The position numbers and the translations under genes were made by a program. From positions 2,852,001-2,916,000 of the forward strand of contig NZ_CP080409.1 of the NCBI RefSeq assembly GCF_019448235.1: DNA of 64,000 bases, given 5' to 3'. The stretch comes from Nocardioides panacisoli (lineage in GTDB: Bacteria; Actinomycetota; Actinomycetes; Propionibacteriales; Nocardioidaceae). The notes below the pieces were generated by a model. The model made no database searches, had not been told where the DNA came from, and saw nothing but the letters and a program-made list of their open reading frames with translations. Below, one piece after another: positions 34,460 through 42,834 of the stretch (positions are counted from its first letter, which is position 1; each line of letters begins with the position of its first letter).

Positions 34460-37330
34460 TCACTTGGGGTAGATCTTGCGGCCCTGGGGGAACCGGTGGA
34501 CCTGGCAGGGTTGGGGGATCTCGTAGAACCGGAATTCGAGCCGGAACCCGACGACCGTCTGGCAGCTGACGTGCGACCAGCCCTGCTTGCCCCCGGCGAC
34601 CTCGTCGCGGGTGAAGCCGAGTCCGCAGTCCTTGGTCCACAGCGTCCAGCAGGTGTCCTTCGGCGTGGTCGTGAAGTGGGCGAGGAGGTCGTCGTTGGAC
34701 TTCAACGGGATCCCGAACGTCGGGAAGGCGAAGGCCTTGTTCGACTGCAGGGCCAGGTAGAGCACCTGGTCGTAGCGCTTGGTGACGCGGTTGCCCGGCA
34801 CCGAGGTCTTCCAGCCGGTGGGCTTCTTGGCGAGCTGGTCGTTCTGGCACCGGTCGTAGGCCTTGAAGTCCGGGTCGGTGTGGAAGTCCAGCTTGGTCGT
34901 GCAGGCCCAGAAGGTGGCGATGCCGGGCAGCAGGGTCTGGTAGGCGTTGACCCAGTCCTGGCGCCGCTGCTCGGCCCGGAGCCTGTCGATGAGGGCGCCG
35001 TCCTTCTCGAACAGGCCCTGCTCGCGCAGACCACCGAGGCTCATCATGGCCGAGTAGTCGGAGACCACCATCCCGCGCGCGGCGTTGTTCCTCGACAGGG
35101 CGGCCTCGCGCTCCTCGGCGAGCTTCAGCAGGATCTCACTGGTCTTGGCGCGGATCGGCTGGTCGTCGAACTCGGCCTCGAGCAGGGTGGCGACGCTGGC
35201 GGCCCCGGAGAACGCGCCGTCGATGCCGACGTCGGTCGCGATGGCGATCGGCTTGACCAGCACGGCGAGCCCCTCCATCACGGCCTTGAAGATCTCCGCT
35301 CCCTGGTTGGCTGCGGTCACGGACTTCTCGCCCTCCAGCTGCAGGGTGGCGCCCAGGTACTGGTGGATCTCCTGCGCACGTTCGGTGCTGAGCCCGAGGT
35401 AGGTGTAGATCTCGGTGAAGTAGCGCGAGGCCTCGAAGGCGGCCCGCAGTTCCTGGTCCACCTGTTGCCACACCCGGCGCCACGCCTCCTCCGAGACGCC
35501 GTCGGGCCGGTGCGTGGGGTCCTGGTACTTCGCGAGGTTGTTGTCCACGTGGGTGATGTCGGCCGGGGACTCGCGGTAGATGCTGCGGATCCCCTTGCCG
35601 ACGCGGTTCACCAGCCGGTTCATCTCCGTGTACGCCGCCGCGTCCTCGCCGCTGAACTCGGGCTGCTCGGACGACGCCACCGAGCGCCACCCGCGGCCGG
35701 GGTACCAGGCGCCGGTCACGAGGCCGGCGGCCTCCTTGCGCACTGCCCGGATGCGCTTCCCGGTGACCCAGGCGTGCTCGAGCGCTGCCGCGATCGCCGG
35801 GTCACCCCGGCGCGGGGCGGCCACCTCGAAGCTGGGCAGGTCGGCGCGGATGCAGCGGTTGCAGTTCGCCTGCAGTCGGACCACGTGGCCGAGCAGGTAG
35901 ATCGCGTCCTTGCCGGTGTCGGGGTGCGGGTAGGTCACCAGTGTCGCGGCCTGGCCGTGGCCCCGGACCGAACCCATCGCCGCGTCCAGGTCGGCGGAGG
36001 CGAGTGCGAACGTGTCGTTCCGTGAGCTGGTGTTGCGCGCCTCGGAGGTCCCGCGGGCCGGGTTCCACACGGTGAGGGTGCCGGTGGTCCGGCGCAGCAG
36101 CTGGTCGACGCCGTCGCCGGAGATGTCGAGCGAGGCGTGCACCGCGTCACCGGAGGAGCCCGGACCGAAGCCGGAGTCGGCCCGGTCGGGTACGCCGTCG
36201 CGCGTGGACTCGACGTACCGGTAGTAGCGAGGGGTCACCACGACGGTCTCGGTCCAGCCCCGTTGGCGGTAGTCGCCGCGGTAGATCGCGGTGACCTGCT
36301 CCTTGATGCCCTCGACCGACACCGTCTGCCACAAACCGCTGGCGGCGTCGCCCTCCCAGTAGGCCATCGTGAGCTGGTCACCGGAGGTGGGCGCCCAGAG
36401 TGCGTCGCGTCCCTTGCCGAGGGTGTCGGGCAGGGGGTGGACAGCGGCCGTGCCGCGGTTGTCGCCGAGCTTCGGCGACTCCGGCATGGCGTGCCAGGTG
36501 ACGCTGAGGCTGCGCCCAATCGTGGCCCGGTAGGGGCGGAGCCGGTAGTCGCCGCCCTCGTCGACGGCGACCAGCAGCTCGTCGCGTCCGTCGCCGTCCA
36601 GGTCGGCGAACTGCAACGCGGCGGCCGCCTGCGCGTCCCACGGCAGGCCCGTGGTCGGCGGCCCGTTGACCAGCGGGACGAAGGTGTTGCAACCGACGCC
36701 GTTGATCTGGCACCACTGGCCCTCGACGGTCGGCGAGAAGCTCCAGACCTCGAACTTGTCGGAGCGGCGGGCGATGACCTCCGGGTGCCCGTCGCCGTCG
36801 ATGTCGCCCCAGCGCACCGAGGCCAGGGCGGTGTCGCTCCACCGGTTCAGGTCGTGCCACCGCGGAGCTTGGTAGAACTGGCAGCCCGCCGTGGCGAGGT
36901 CGCACCCGGGCTTGCCCGGGCTCACGTTGGTGGTGTCGTCGACCGGCGGGTTGTCCTCCTTGCCCAGGCTCGCAGCCGGGCCATGACCCTGGCCCGGCTG
37001 CGGCCGGTCGCCGCTCGTGCTGTCCGGCTCGGTGTCGCCCTCGACCGATCCCCCCTGTCGGTCGGGCGACCCCGTCTCGGTGGGCAGCGGCGTCTCCCCC
37101 CCGCCAGTGGCGGTCTCGGTGGGGGTGCTCGGCGACGGCTGCTCCGTCGCGTCCTCCGACGTGGTTGGCGTCGCCGGTGTCGCCGGTGTCGCCGTCGACT
37201 CATCAGTCGGTTCGGCGCTGGCCAGTGCGGGCGAGGCCAGCACGGCCAGGGCGAGCACGGCCACGATGCCGCGTCGCGCGGACGTGGCACGGCGCTGACG
37301 GCGCACGAGCGCGCGACGTTCTGTTGTCAT
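34460..37330 (-). CDS. Large secreted FG-GAP/VCBS-type protein of unknown function
   Basis: 956 residues. A basic head (RRALVRRQRRATSARR) and hydrophobic segment end at an ASA site near residue 40. A Thr/Pro/Ser/Glu-rich disordered stretch (about 41-145) follows. The next part (about 165-420) has FG-GAP-like calcium loops DIDGDG (Asp176), DLDGDG (Asp243) and DISGDG (Asp402). The C-terminal 400 residues are mostly helical with a hydrophobic hairpin (IFKAVMEGLAVLVKPIAIAT, about 690-720) and then paired Cys. I recognise no enzyme family; a pore-forming or adhesive exoprotein is possible. It is cotranscribed with the M23 lipoprotein and lies behind a TetR operator. Confidence 0.75.
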   Translation of the reverse strand: MTTERRALVRRQRRATSARRGIVAVLALAVLASPALASAEPTDESTATPATPATPTTSEDATEQPSPSTPTETATGGGETPLPTETGSPDRQGGSVEGDTEPDSTSGDRPQPGQGHGPAASLGKEDNPPVDDTTNVSPGKPGCDLATAGCQFYQAPRWHDLNRWSDTALASVRWGDIDGDGHPEVIARRSDKFEVWSFSPTVEGQWCQINGVGCNTFVPLVNGPPTTGLPWDAQAAAALQFADLDGDGRDELLVAVDEGGDYRLRPYRATIGRSLSVTWHAMPESPKLGDNRGTAAVHPLPDTLGKGRDALWAPTSGDQLTMAYWEGDAASGLWQTVSVEGIKEQVTAIYRGDYRQRGWTETVVVTPRYYRYVESTRDGVPDRADSGFGPGSSGDAVHASLDISGDGVDQLLRRTTGTLTVWNPARGTSEARNTSSRNDTFALASADLDAAMGSVRGHGQAATLVTYPHPDTGKDAIYLLGHVVRLQANCNRCIRADLPSFEVAAPRRGDPAIAAALEHAWVTGKRIRAVRKEAAGLVTGAWYPGRGWRSVASSEQPEFSGEDAAAYTEMNRLVNRVGKGIRSIYRESPADITHVDNNLAKYQDPTHRPDGVSEEAWRRVWQQVDQELRAAFEASRYFTEIYTYLGLSTERAQEIHQYLGATLQLEGEKSVTAANQGAEIFKAVMEGLAVLVKPIAIATDVGIDGAFSGAASVATLLEAEFDDQPIRAKTSEILLKLAEEREAALSRNNAARGMVVSDYSAMMSLGGLREQGLFEKDGALIDRLRAEQRRQDWVNAYQTLLPGIATFWACTTKLDFHTDPDFKAYDRCQNDQLAKKPTGWKTSVPGNRVTKRYDQVLYLALQSNKAFAFPTFGIPLKSNDDLLAHFTTTPKDTCWTLWTKDCGLGFTRDEVAGGKQGWSHVSCQTVVGFRLEFRFYEIPQPCQVHRFPQGRKIYPK

Positions 37331-37350
37331 CGAAGGTCCCCTGTTCGATG

Positions 37351-37378
37351 TCGAAGTGAACAGCAGTGTTCACTTCGA
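37351..37378. promoter_or_regulatory. Perfect 28-nt palindrome, probable TetR operator
   Basis: TCGAAGTGAACA (37351-37362) and TGTTCACTTCGA (37367-37378) are perfect 12-nt arms around GCAG. It starts 20 nt upstream of the secreted-protein ATG and lies 25 nt past the end of the TetR gene. The ACTT/AAGT content is unusual for this genome, and the length fits a TetR dimer pair. Confidence 0.85.
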
Positions 37379-37403
37379 TCGATGGGCTGTCAAGCGATTC
37401 GGT

Positions 37404-37988
37404 TCAATAGGCTCGCTCCTCGGACAGCAGTGACCACGCCAGGTCGACGAATCGGTTCGCCTCCATCGCCTCGACCAGGTGCAGGTGGGTGGCCACGCCG
37501 ACGAGGACCTCGACCGCACGGTCGACGTCGCGATCTGCGGGCAGCTCACCGGTGGCGATGCCGCGCTCCACGATGGCGCGCACGTGCTCGCGCCAGCGCT
37601 GCTGCCGCGCGTGGAGTGACCGCCGGGCGTCCTCGTCGTACCCGGCCGCGGCCACGAGCTCGGCCAGCAGCTGGCGCAGCTGGCGTCGCCGTGCGGGTTC
37701 CTCCACGCGGGCGAAGACGGCGTCGAAGGCCTGACGGGCGGTCCAGTCGTCGGGGATCTCCGGGGCGATCGTGCTGAGCAGGTTGAAGCCGTCGATGATG
37801 AGCGCGTGGCGGTCGGGCCAGCGGCGGTAGAGCGTCACGCGGGACACTCCGGCGGCCTTCGCCACGTCGTCGATGGAGACGTTGATGAGGCCGTGCTCGC
37901 CGACCTGCTCGACGAACGCCGTGAGGACCCGGTCGCGGACCGTCGGGTCCGGCGTCGAGCCGCCGCGCTTGCGGGGTGGTGGCGTCAT
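37404..37988 (-). CDS. TetR-family transcriptional regulator
   Basis: 194 residues. The DNA-binding domain (about 18-65) includes NVSIDDVAKAAGVSRVTLYRRWPDRHALI; the C-terminal ligand domain (about 70-194) is helical and TetR_C-like (AFDAVFARVEEPARRRQLRQLLAELVAAAG). It is transcribed in the same direction as the secreted protein, which starts 73 nt after its stop behind a 28-nt palindrome. That placement suggests TetR represses the secreted-protein operon rather than itself. Start ATG at 37988; a GTG at 38006 would add six residues. Its divergent neighbour is the DUF2332 gene. Confidence 0.88.
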   Translation of the reverse strand: MTPPPRKRGGSTPDPTVRDRVLTAFVEQVGEHGLINVSIDDVAKAAGVSRVTLYRRWPDRHALIIDGFNLLSTIAPEIPDDWTARQAFDAVFARVEEPARRRQLRQLLAELVAAAGYDEDARRSLHARQQRWREHVRAIVERGIATGELPADRDVDRAVEVLVGVATHLHLVEAMEANRFVDLAWSLLSEERAY

Positions 37989-38036
37989 GGCGAGGGATTC
38001 AATCACCCCTCAGGTCACGGTGGCAGACTCCGAGGC

Positions 38037-39020
38037 ATGGAAGTCCTCGGGTCGGTGGCGAACCTCTACCGGGACTTCGCCCAGTACGCCGTCGATTCCC
38101 CCTGCTTCGTCGACTGGGCCGAGGGCGTGCTGGAGGACCCCGAGGTCCAGGACTGGATCACCAGCCTGCCCGAGCCCAAGCGCCAGCCGAACCTGGTCTT
38201 CGCCGCCGCGCGCTGGCACGGCGTCCCCGCGCCGGGACCGTACGCCGGGCTCCGGTCGGCGCTGCTGGCCGACGACGGCACCATCCGGGCCACCATCGGG
38301 CTGCGGGCCACCCAGACCAACGAGGTGGGCCGGCTCGCGACGCTCATGCCGGCCTTCGGCCGGATCTCGGGTGGTCGCCCGCTGGCGTTGCTCGAGGTCG
38401 GCGCCAGCGCCGGCCTGTGCCTCTACCCCGACCTGTGGGGCTACCGCTGGCAGACCGGTCGTGGCGTCCGCACCTTCGGGCCCGACCGTCCCGTGCTCGA
38501 GTGCGACGTGACCGGTCCGGTGCCGTTGCGGTTCCCGCCGTTCGAGGTCCACTGGCGCGGCGGCATCGACCTGCATCCCCTCGACGTCCTCGACGACGAC
38601 GACGTCGCATGGCTCACCACGCTGGTCTGGCCCGAGCACGAGGACCGGCGCCGCACGCTGGAGCAGGCGATCTGGATGGCGCGCACGGACCCGCCCCACG
38701 TGCGCGCCGGCAACCTGCTGACGCGACTCCCGCGCATGCTGGCCGAGATGCGTGAAGCGGCGCCCGAGGCGGTGCCGGTGGTCTTCCACTCCGCGGTGAT
38801 CGCCTACCTCGACGACGACGACCGCGCCCGCTTCGCACGGATGATGACCGACCTGGTCGCCGAGGGCCGCTGCCACTGGATCAGCAACGAGGGCCGCCAT
38901 GTGCTGCCGGACGTCACCGCCAGTGCTCCGGCGCCGCCCGGCGGCCAGTTCGTGCTCGGCATCGACGGCCAGTCCGTGGGCCACACCCACGGCCACGGCC
39001 GCTCGCTGCACTGGTGGTGA
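38037..39020 (+). CDS. DUF2332 family protein
   Basis: 327 residues matching DUF2332: SPCFVDWAEGVLEDPEV, LPEPKRQPNLVFAAARWHG, LLEVGASAGLCLYPDLWGYRW (a glycine-rich nucleotide-binding loop like SAM methyltransferases) and VFHSAVIAYLD. The GxSAG loop suggests a Rossmann-like methyltransferase fold, but no function is established for the family. Cytoplasmic. ATG at 38037 (GAGGC just upstream). It is divergent from the TetR gene with 48 nt between starts; there is no sign that it belongs to the TetR operon. Confidence 0.85.
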   Translation: MEVLGSVANLYRDFAQYAVDSPCFVDWAEGVLEDPEVQDWITSLPEPKRQPNLVFAAARWHGVPAPGPYAGLRSALLADDGTIRATIGLRATQTNEVGRLATLMPAFGRISGGRPLALLEVGASAGLCLYPDLWGYRWQTGRGVRTFGPDRPVLECDVTGPVPLRFPPFEVHWRGGIDLHPLDVLDDDDVAWLTTLVWPEHEDRRRTLEQAIWMARTDPPHVRAGNLLTRLPRMLAEMREAAPEAVPVVFHSAVIAYLDDDDRARFARMMTDLVAEGRCHWISNEGRHVLPDVTASAPAPPGGQFVLGIDGQSVGHTHGHGRSLHWW

Positions 39021-39026
39021 GGGTCC

Positions 39027-40595
39027 TCAGGACCGGACCGCGGCGTACCCCAGGGCGCGCTCGGCCGCGGGGACGGCCCGCTCGCGGTCGGCGGCCACCA
39101 GTCCCACGCGCGTACGCCGGTCGAGCAGGTCCGCGGTGTCCGCGGCCCCCTCGTGGGTGACACCGAAGACGAGCTCGGCGAGCGTCGCGGGCAGCCCGTC
39201 GGCGACCGGTGCGAGGAGGTCGGCGTCGGGGAGTCCGGTGGTCTCGCGTGCGACGGTGAGGACCAGGTCGGCGTCGGCGCCGAACCGGCGCAGCAGCCGG
39301 GCCTCGCCCGGTGAGCCCGCGAGCTCGATGCGGCGCGCGAGCTCCTCGCGTGGTGCCGCCCCGGTGAGGGGGAGGGTGGTCGCGCGGCAGGCGCCGGCGC
39401 GCAGCCCGGCGACCTCGACGGCCCGGTCGACCGCGTCCTCGGCCATCTGGCGGTAGGTGGTGAGCTTGCCGCCGACGACGGTGACGACCCCGCTGGCCGA
39501 GGTGAGCACGGCGTGCTTGCGGGAGAGGTCGGCGGTCGCGTCCCCGTCGCCCCCCTGGCCGTTGCCGTTGTCCAGCAGTGGTCGCAGCCCGGCGAAGGCG
39601 CCGACGACGTCCGCGCGGCGCAGCGGCCGCTCGAAGGAGGCGGAGACGACGTCGAGCAGGAAGCCGATCTCGACCTCGCTCGGCTCGGCGACGTCCGGCA
39701 CCGGTCCGTCGACCGGCTCGTCGGTGAGGCCGACGTAGAGCTGGCCGTCCGGCTGCGGCAGCACCAGCACGAACCGGTTGCTCTCGCCGGGGATCGGCGC
39801 GAAGACCGCCACCCGGAGGCCGGGCAGGCTCTCGGGACTGAGCACGAGGTGGGTGCCGCGCGAGGGGCGGAGCCGTACGTCGTCGGTCAGGTCACCGGCC
39901 CAGACGCCGGCCGCGTTGACGACCGCTCGCGCGCGGACCGTCGTACGCCGCCCGTCGAGCTCGTCGCGCAGGGCGACCTCGTGGCCGGAGTCGTCGATCT
40001 CGAGCACCCGGGCGTGGGTGTGGATCGCGGCGCCCTGCTGCGCCGCGGTGCGGGCGATGGTGGTGACCAGGCGGGCGTCGTCCTCGAGCTGCCCGTCCCA
40101 GCCGAGCAGCGCCCCGCGCAGCCCGGCCGCGCGCAGCGACGGTGCGAGGCGACGGGTCTCGGCGGCCGAGAGCCGCCGCGGGCGCGGCAGGGTGTCGGCG
40201 CCGGTGCCGGCCGAGCGTCGCAGCAGGTCGCCGCCGAGCAGGCCGGCGCCGGCGAGCAGGCCCTGGGCGCGTCCGACGCCCACGGAGAGCGGGATCAGGC
40301 TCGGCATCGGGCGCACCAGGTGCGGGGCGGTGGTCTCCATCAGGATGCCGCGCTCGACGGCGCTCTCGTGGGCGACGCCGACCTGCCCGTTGGCGAGGTA
40401 GCGCAGGCCGCCGTGGACGAGCTTGGAGGAGAAGCGGGAGGTGCCGAACGCGAGGTCGTGGGCGTCGACGGCGAGGACGCGCAGCCCGCGGCTGGCGGCG
40501 TCCAGGGCCACGCCGGCGCCGGTGACGCCGAGGCCGATCACGAGCACGTCGACCTCGTCGGGGGCGCCGGCCAGGCCGGGGACGATGCGGTCCAT
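39027..40595 (-). CDS. glpD: Glycerol-3-phosphate dehydrogenase, FAD-dependent
   Basis: 522 residues of the GlpD family. FAD-binding DVLVIGLGVTGAGVALDAA at the N terminus, the SSKLVHGGLRYL signature (about 55-67), GYVGLTDEPVDG-type strand (YVGLTDEPVDGPVP), and VVGGKLTTYRQMAEDAVD, ending with a C-terminal DAO_C domain. It oxidises sn-glycerol 3-phosphate to dihydroxyacetone phosphate, passing electrons to the quinone pool at the membrane. Gene order with the TetR gene (1-nt TGATG overlap), FAD oxidase and lipid kinase equals Mycobacterium Rv2249c-Rv2252, so it may serve lipid turnover rather than glycerol growth alone. Confidence 0.92.
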   Translation of the reverse strand: MDRIVPGLAGAPDEVDVLVIGLGVTGAGVALDAASRGLRVLAVDAHDLAFGTSRFSSKLVHGGLRYLANGQVGVAHESAVERGILMETTAPHLVRPMPSLIPLSVGVGRAQGLLAGAGLLGGDLLRRSAGTGADTLPRPRRLSAAETRRLAPSLRAAGLRGALLGWDGQLEDDARLVTTIARTAAQQGAAIHTHARVLEIDDSGHEVALRDELDGRRTTVRARAVVNAAGVWAGDLTDDVRLRPSRGTHLVLSPESLPGLRVAVFAPIPGESNRFVLVLPQPDGQLYVGLTDEPVDGPVPDVAEPSEVEIGFLLDVVSASFERPLRRADVVGAFAGLRPLLDNGNGQGGDGDATADLSRKHAVLTSASGVVTVVGGKLTTYRQMAEDAVDRAVEVAGLRAGACRATTLPLTGAAPREELARRIELAGSPGEARLLRRFGADADLVLTVARETTGLPDADLLAPVADGLPATLAELVFGVTHEGAADTADLLDRRTRVGLVAADRERAVPAAERALGYAAVRS

Positions 40596-41206
40596 CACCG
40601 GCCTCCGAGGGGGAGCAGGGCGCGGCGGACGAGCTCGCCGAGCTCGGCGTCCAGGGCGGCCTGGTCGACGTCGTCGTCGACCATGGTGTGGGCCGAGAGC
40701 ACCGAGCCGTGCATGGCGAGCAGCAGGGACCTGGCCATCGCCGCCGGGTCGCCGTCGCGGACGGTGCCGGCGGCCTGGCCCCGGGTGATCGCGTCCTGCA
40801 GGATGCCGAGGATGAGCTGCTGGGAGCGCCCGCGGCGCGCGAACAGGTAGGGCAGCAGCAGCTCGGGGTCGAGCTCGACGATGCGGACGAACAGCTCGTT
40901 GTCGCGCAGTGCCCGCGCGGCCTCGGTCATGGTGGTCGCGATGCCGTCCGGGTCCGGGCCGTCGCCGTCGTGGGAGGAGACCGTGGCGACCACGTCGCCC
41001 CACTCGCGGGTCATCAGGTCGCCGAGCAGCTCGGACATGTCCTGCCACGCGCGGTAGATCGTCATCCGGGAGACGCCGGCACGGCGCGCCACCTCGGTGA
41101 GCGTCGTACGCCGCCAGCCCACGTCGAGGATGCAGGCGCGGGCGGCGTCGAGGTAGGCCTGCCGCGAGGCCGACCCGCCGGAGGTGTTGTGACGCTGTGA
41201 CGACAT
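40595..41206 (-). CDS. TetR-family regulator of the glpD/lipid-kinase cluster
   Basis: 203 residues. HTH segment TLTEVARRAGVSRMTIYRAW (about 34-53), helical ligand domain to the C terminus (TMTEAARALRDNELFVRIVELDPELLLPYL). Equivalent to Rv2250c by position. It sits 17 nt from the divergent FAD oxidase, and that gap is filled by two TGTAACAC copies, so it probably represses both operons. ATG at 41206; an in-frame ATG at 41215 (MLHMSSQ) is inside the repeat. Ligand unknown, possibly a lipid or acyl-CoA. Confidence 0.88.
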   Translation of the reverse strand: MSSQRHNTSGGSASRQAYLDAARACILDVGWRRTTLTEVARRAGVSRMTIYRAWQDMSELLGDLMTREWGDVVATVSSHDGDGPDPDGIATTMTEAARALRDNELFVRIVELDPELLLPYLFARRGRSQQLILGILQDAITRGQAAGTVRDGDPAAMARSLLLAMHGSVLSAHTMVDDDVDQAALDAELGELVRRALLPLGGR

Positions 41207-41207
41207 G

Positions 41208-41223
41208 TGTAACACTGTAACAC
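41208..41223. promoter_or_regulatory. Tandem TGTAACAC, probable TetR operator
   Basis: TGTAACAC occurs twice head-to-tail (41208-41215, 41216-41223) and occupies almost the whole gap between the divergent TetR and FAD-oxidase starts. With flanking ACATG/CATGG it also reads as an imperfect dyad (TGTGT...ACACA). Both start codons touch it, implying leaderless or very short-leader mRNAs. Confidence 0.7.
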
Positions 41224-42834
41224 ATGGCCCACCAGAACCCCGCGGTGCCGACGGTGCCGGACCGGACCCAGCCCGAGATGCCCCCGACCCGCTGGGGCGA
41301 CCCCGCCGCGGCCGCGCCGCTGCCCGACGCCATCCGTGAGACCGTCGGCCTGCTGCTGCCCGTGCGCGACACCCCGGCAGCCACCGACGTCGCCACCCCG
41401 GCCACCCGTCTCGCCGACGACGACCTCGCCGCACTCGCGCGCATCGTCGGCGACGGGCACGTCACCGTCGCCGACGACGTACGCCGCCTGCGCACGCGGG
41501 GCAAGTCCACCCCCGACCTGCTCCGCCAGCGCAGCGGCGACCTGGCCGACGCCCCCGACGCCGTGGTGCGCCCCGGGTCGCACGAGGAGGTCGTCGCGCT
41601 GCTCGCCCACGCCGAGGAGGCCCGGATCGCGATCGTGCCCTTCGGTGGCGGCACCTCGGTCACCGGCGGCCTCGTCGCCGCCCGCGAGGGCACCCACGGC
41701 GTGGTCTCGCTCGACCTGGGTCGGCTGCGCCGACTGCTCGCCGTGGACCCGGTCTCCTCGACCGCCACGCTGGAGCCCGGCCTGCGCGGCCCCGAGGCCG
41801 AGGCGCTGCTGGCCGAGCACGGCCTGATGCTCGGCCACTACCCGCAGTCGTTCGAGTACGCCAGCATCGGCGGCTTCGCCGCCACCCGCTCCAGCGGCCA
41901 GTCCAGCGCCGGCTACGGCCGCTTCGACGAGATGGTCGTCGGGCTGCGCGTGGCCACGCCGCGGGGCGACGTACGCCTCGGCACGGCGCCGGCCGACGCC
42001 GCCGGTCCCGACCTCCGCGAGCTGTTCCTGGGGTCCGAGGGTGCCTTCGGCGTCATCACCGAGGTCACCGTGCGGGTCCGTCCGCTGCCGGAGCAGAAGT
42101 CCTACGAGGGGTGGCAGTGGCCGTCGTTCGCCGCCGGCGCGGAGGCGATGCGCACCCTCGCGCAGTCCGACCTGCTGCCCACGGTGCTGCGGCTCTCCGA
42201 CGAGTCCGAGACCGCGATCAACCTCGCCCGCCCCGACGCGATCGGCGGCGACGGCGCGGGCGGCTGCCTGATGATCGTCGGCCACGAGGGCGCGCCGGAG
42301 GCCGTCGCGGCCAAGCAGGCCGCGGTCGCCCGCGTTCTCGAGGCCGCCGGCGGCACCCCGCTGGGCCACGAGCCGGGGGAGTCCTGGGCCGAGGGCCGCT
42401 TCGCCGCCCCCTACCTGCGCGACGCACTGCTCGACGTCAACGTGCTCGTCGAGACCCTGGAGACGGTGACCTTCTGGTCCGGCGTCGACACGTTGTACGC
42501 CGAGGTGAAGCAGGCGCTCACGGGCGCGCTCGGCGACGACGCCGTCGTGCTGTGCCACATCTCCCACGTCTACGCGACCGGCTGCTCGCTCTACTTCACC
42601 GTCGTGACCGGCGGCGGCGAGGACCCGCTGGCGCGCTGGCTGCCCGCGAAGTCCGCGGCGTGTGAGGCCATCGTGGCCTGCGGCGCCTCGATCACCCACC
42701 ACCACGCCGTCGGCACCGACCACAAGCCGTGGCTCACCGCCGGCATCGGCGAGGTGGGCGGCACCGTCCTGCGGGCGGTCAAGGACGCCCTGGACCCCGC
42801 CGGCGTCCTCAACCCGGGGGTCCTGGTGCCGTGA
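41224..42834 (+). CDS. FAD-binding oxidase (AGPS/glycolate-oxidase-like)
   Basis: 536 residues. A PCMH-type FAD domain with PFGGGTSVTGGLVA (about 140-155), FEYASIGGFAATRSSGQSS and LGSEGAFGVITEVTVRV; a C-terminal FAD_lactate-dh_C-like cap with CHISHVYATGCSLYFTVV and SITHHHAVGTDHKPW. It resembles alkyldihydroxyacetonephosphate synthases of ether-lipid formation and D-lactate/glycolate oxidases. The neighbouring glpD makes DHAP, and the next gene is a lipid kinase, so an ether-lipid or glycerolipid role is plausible but unproven. Equivalent to Rv2251. ATG at 41224; stop overlaps the next start by 4 nt. Confidence 0.87.
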   Translation: MAHQNPAVPTVPDRTQPEMPPTRWGDPAAAAPLPDAIRETVGLLLPVRDTPAATDVATPATRLADDDLAALARIVGDGHVTVADDVRRLRTRGKSTPDLLRQRSGDLADAPDAVVRPGSHEEVVALLAHAEEARIAIVPFGGGTSVTGGLVAAREGTHGVVSLDLGRLRRLLAVDPVSSTATLEPGLRGPEAEALLAEHGLMLGHYPQSFEYASIGGFAATRSSGQSSAGYGRFDEMVVGLRVATPRGDVRLGTAPADAAGPDLRELFLGSEGAFGVITEVTVRVRPLPEQKSYEGWQWPSFAAGAEAMRTLAQSDLLPTVLRLSDESETAINLARPDAIGGDGAGGCLMIVGHEGAPEAVAAKQAAVARVLEAAGGTPLGHEPGESWAEGRFAAPYLRDALLDVNVLVETLETVTFWSGVDTLYAEVKQALTGALGDDAVVLCHISHVYATGCSLYFTVVTGGGEDPLARWLPAKSAACEAIVACGASITHHHAVGTDHKPWLTAGIGEVGGTVLRAVKDALDPAGVLNPGVLVP

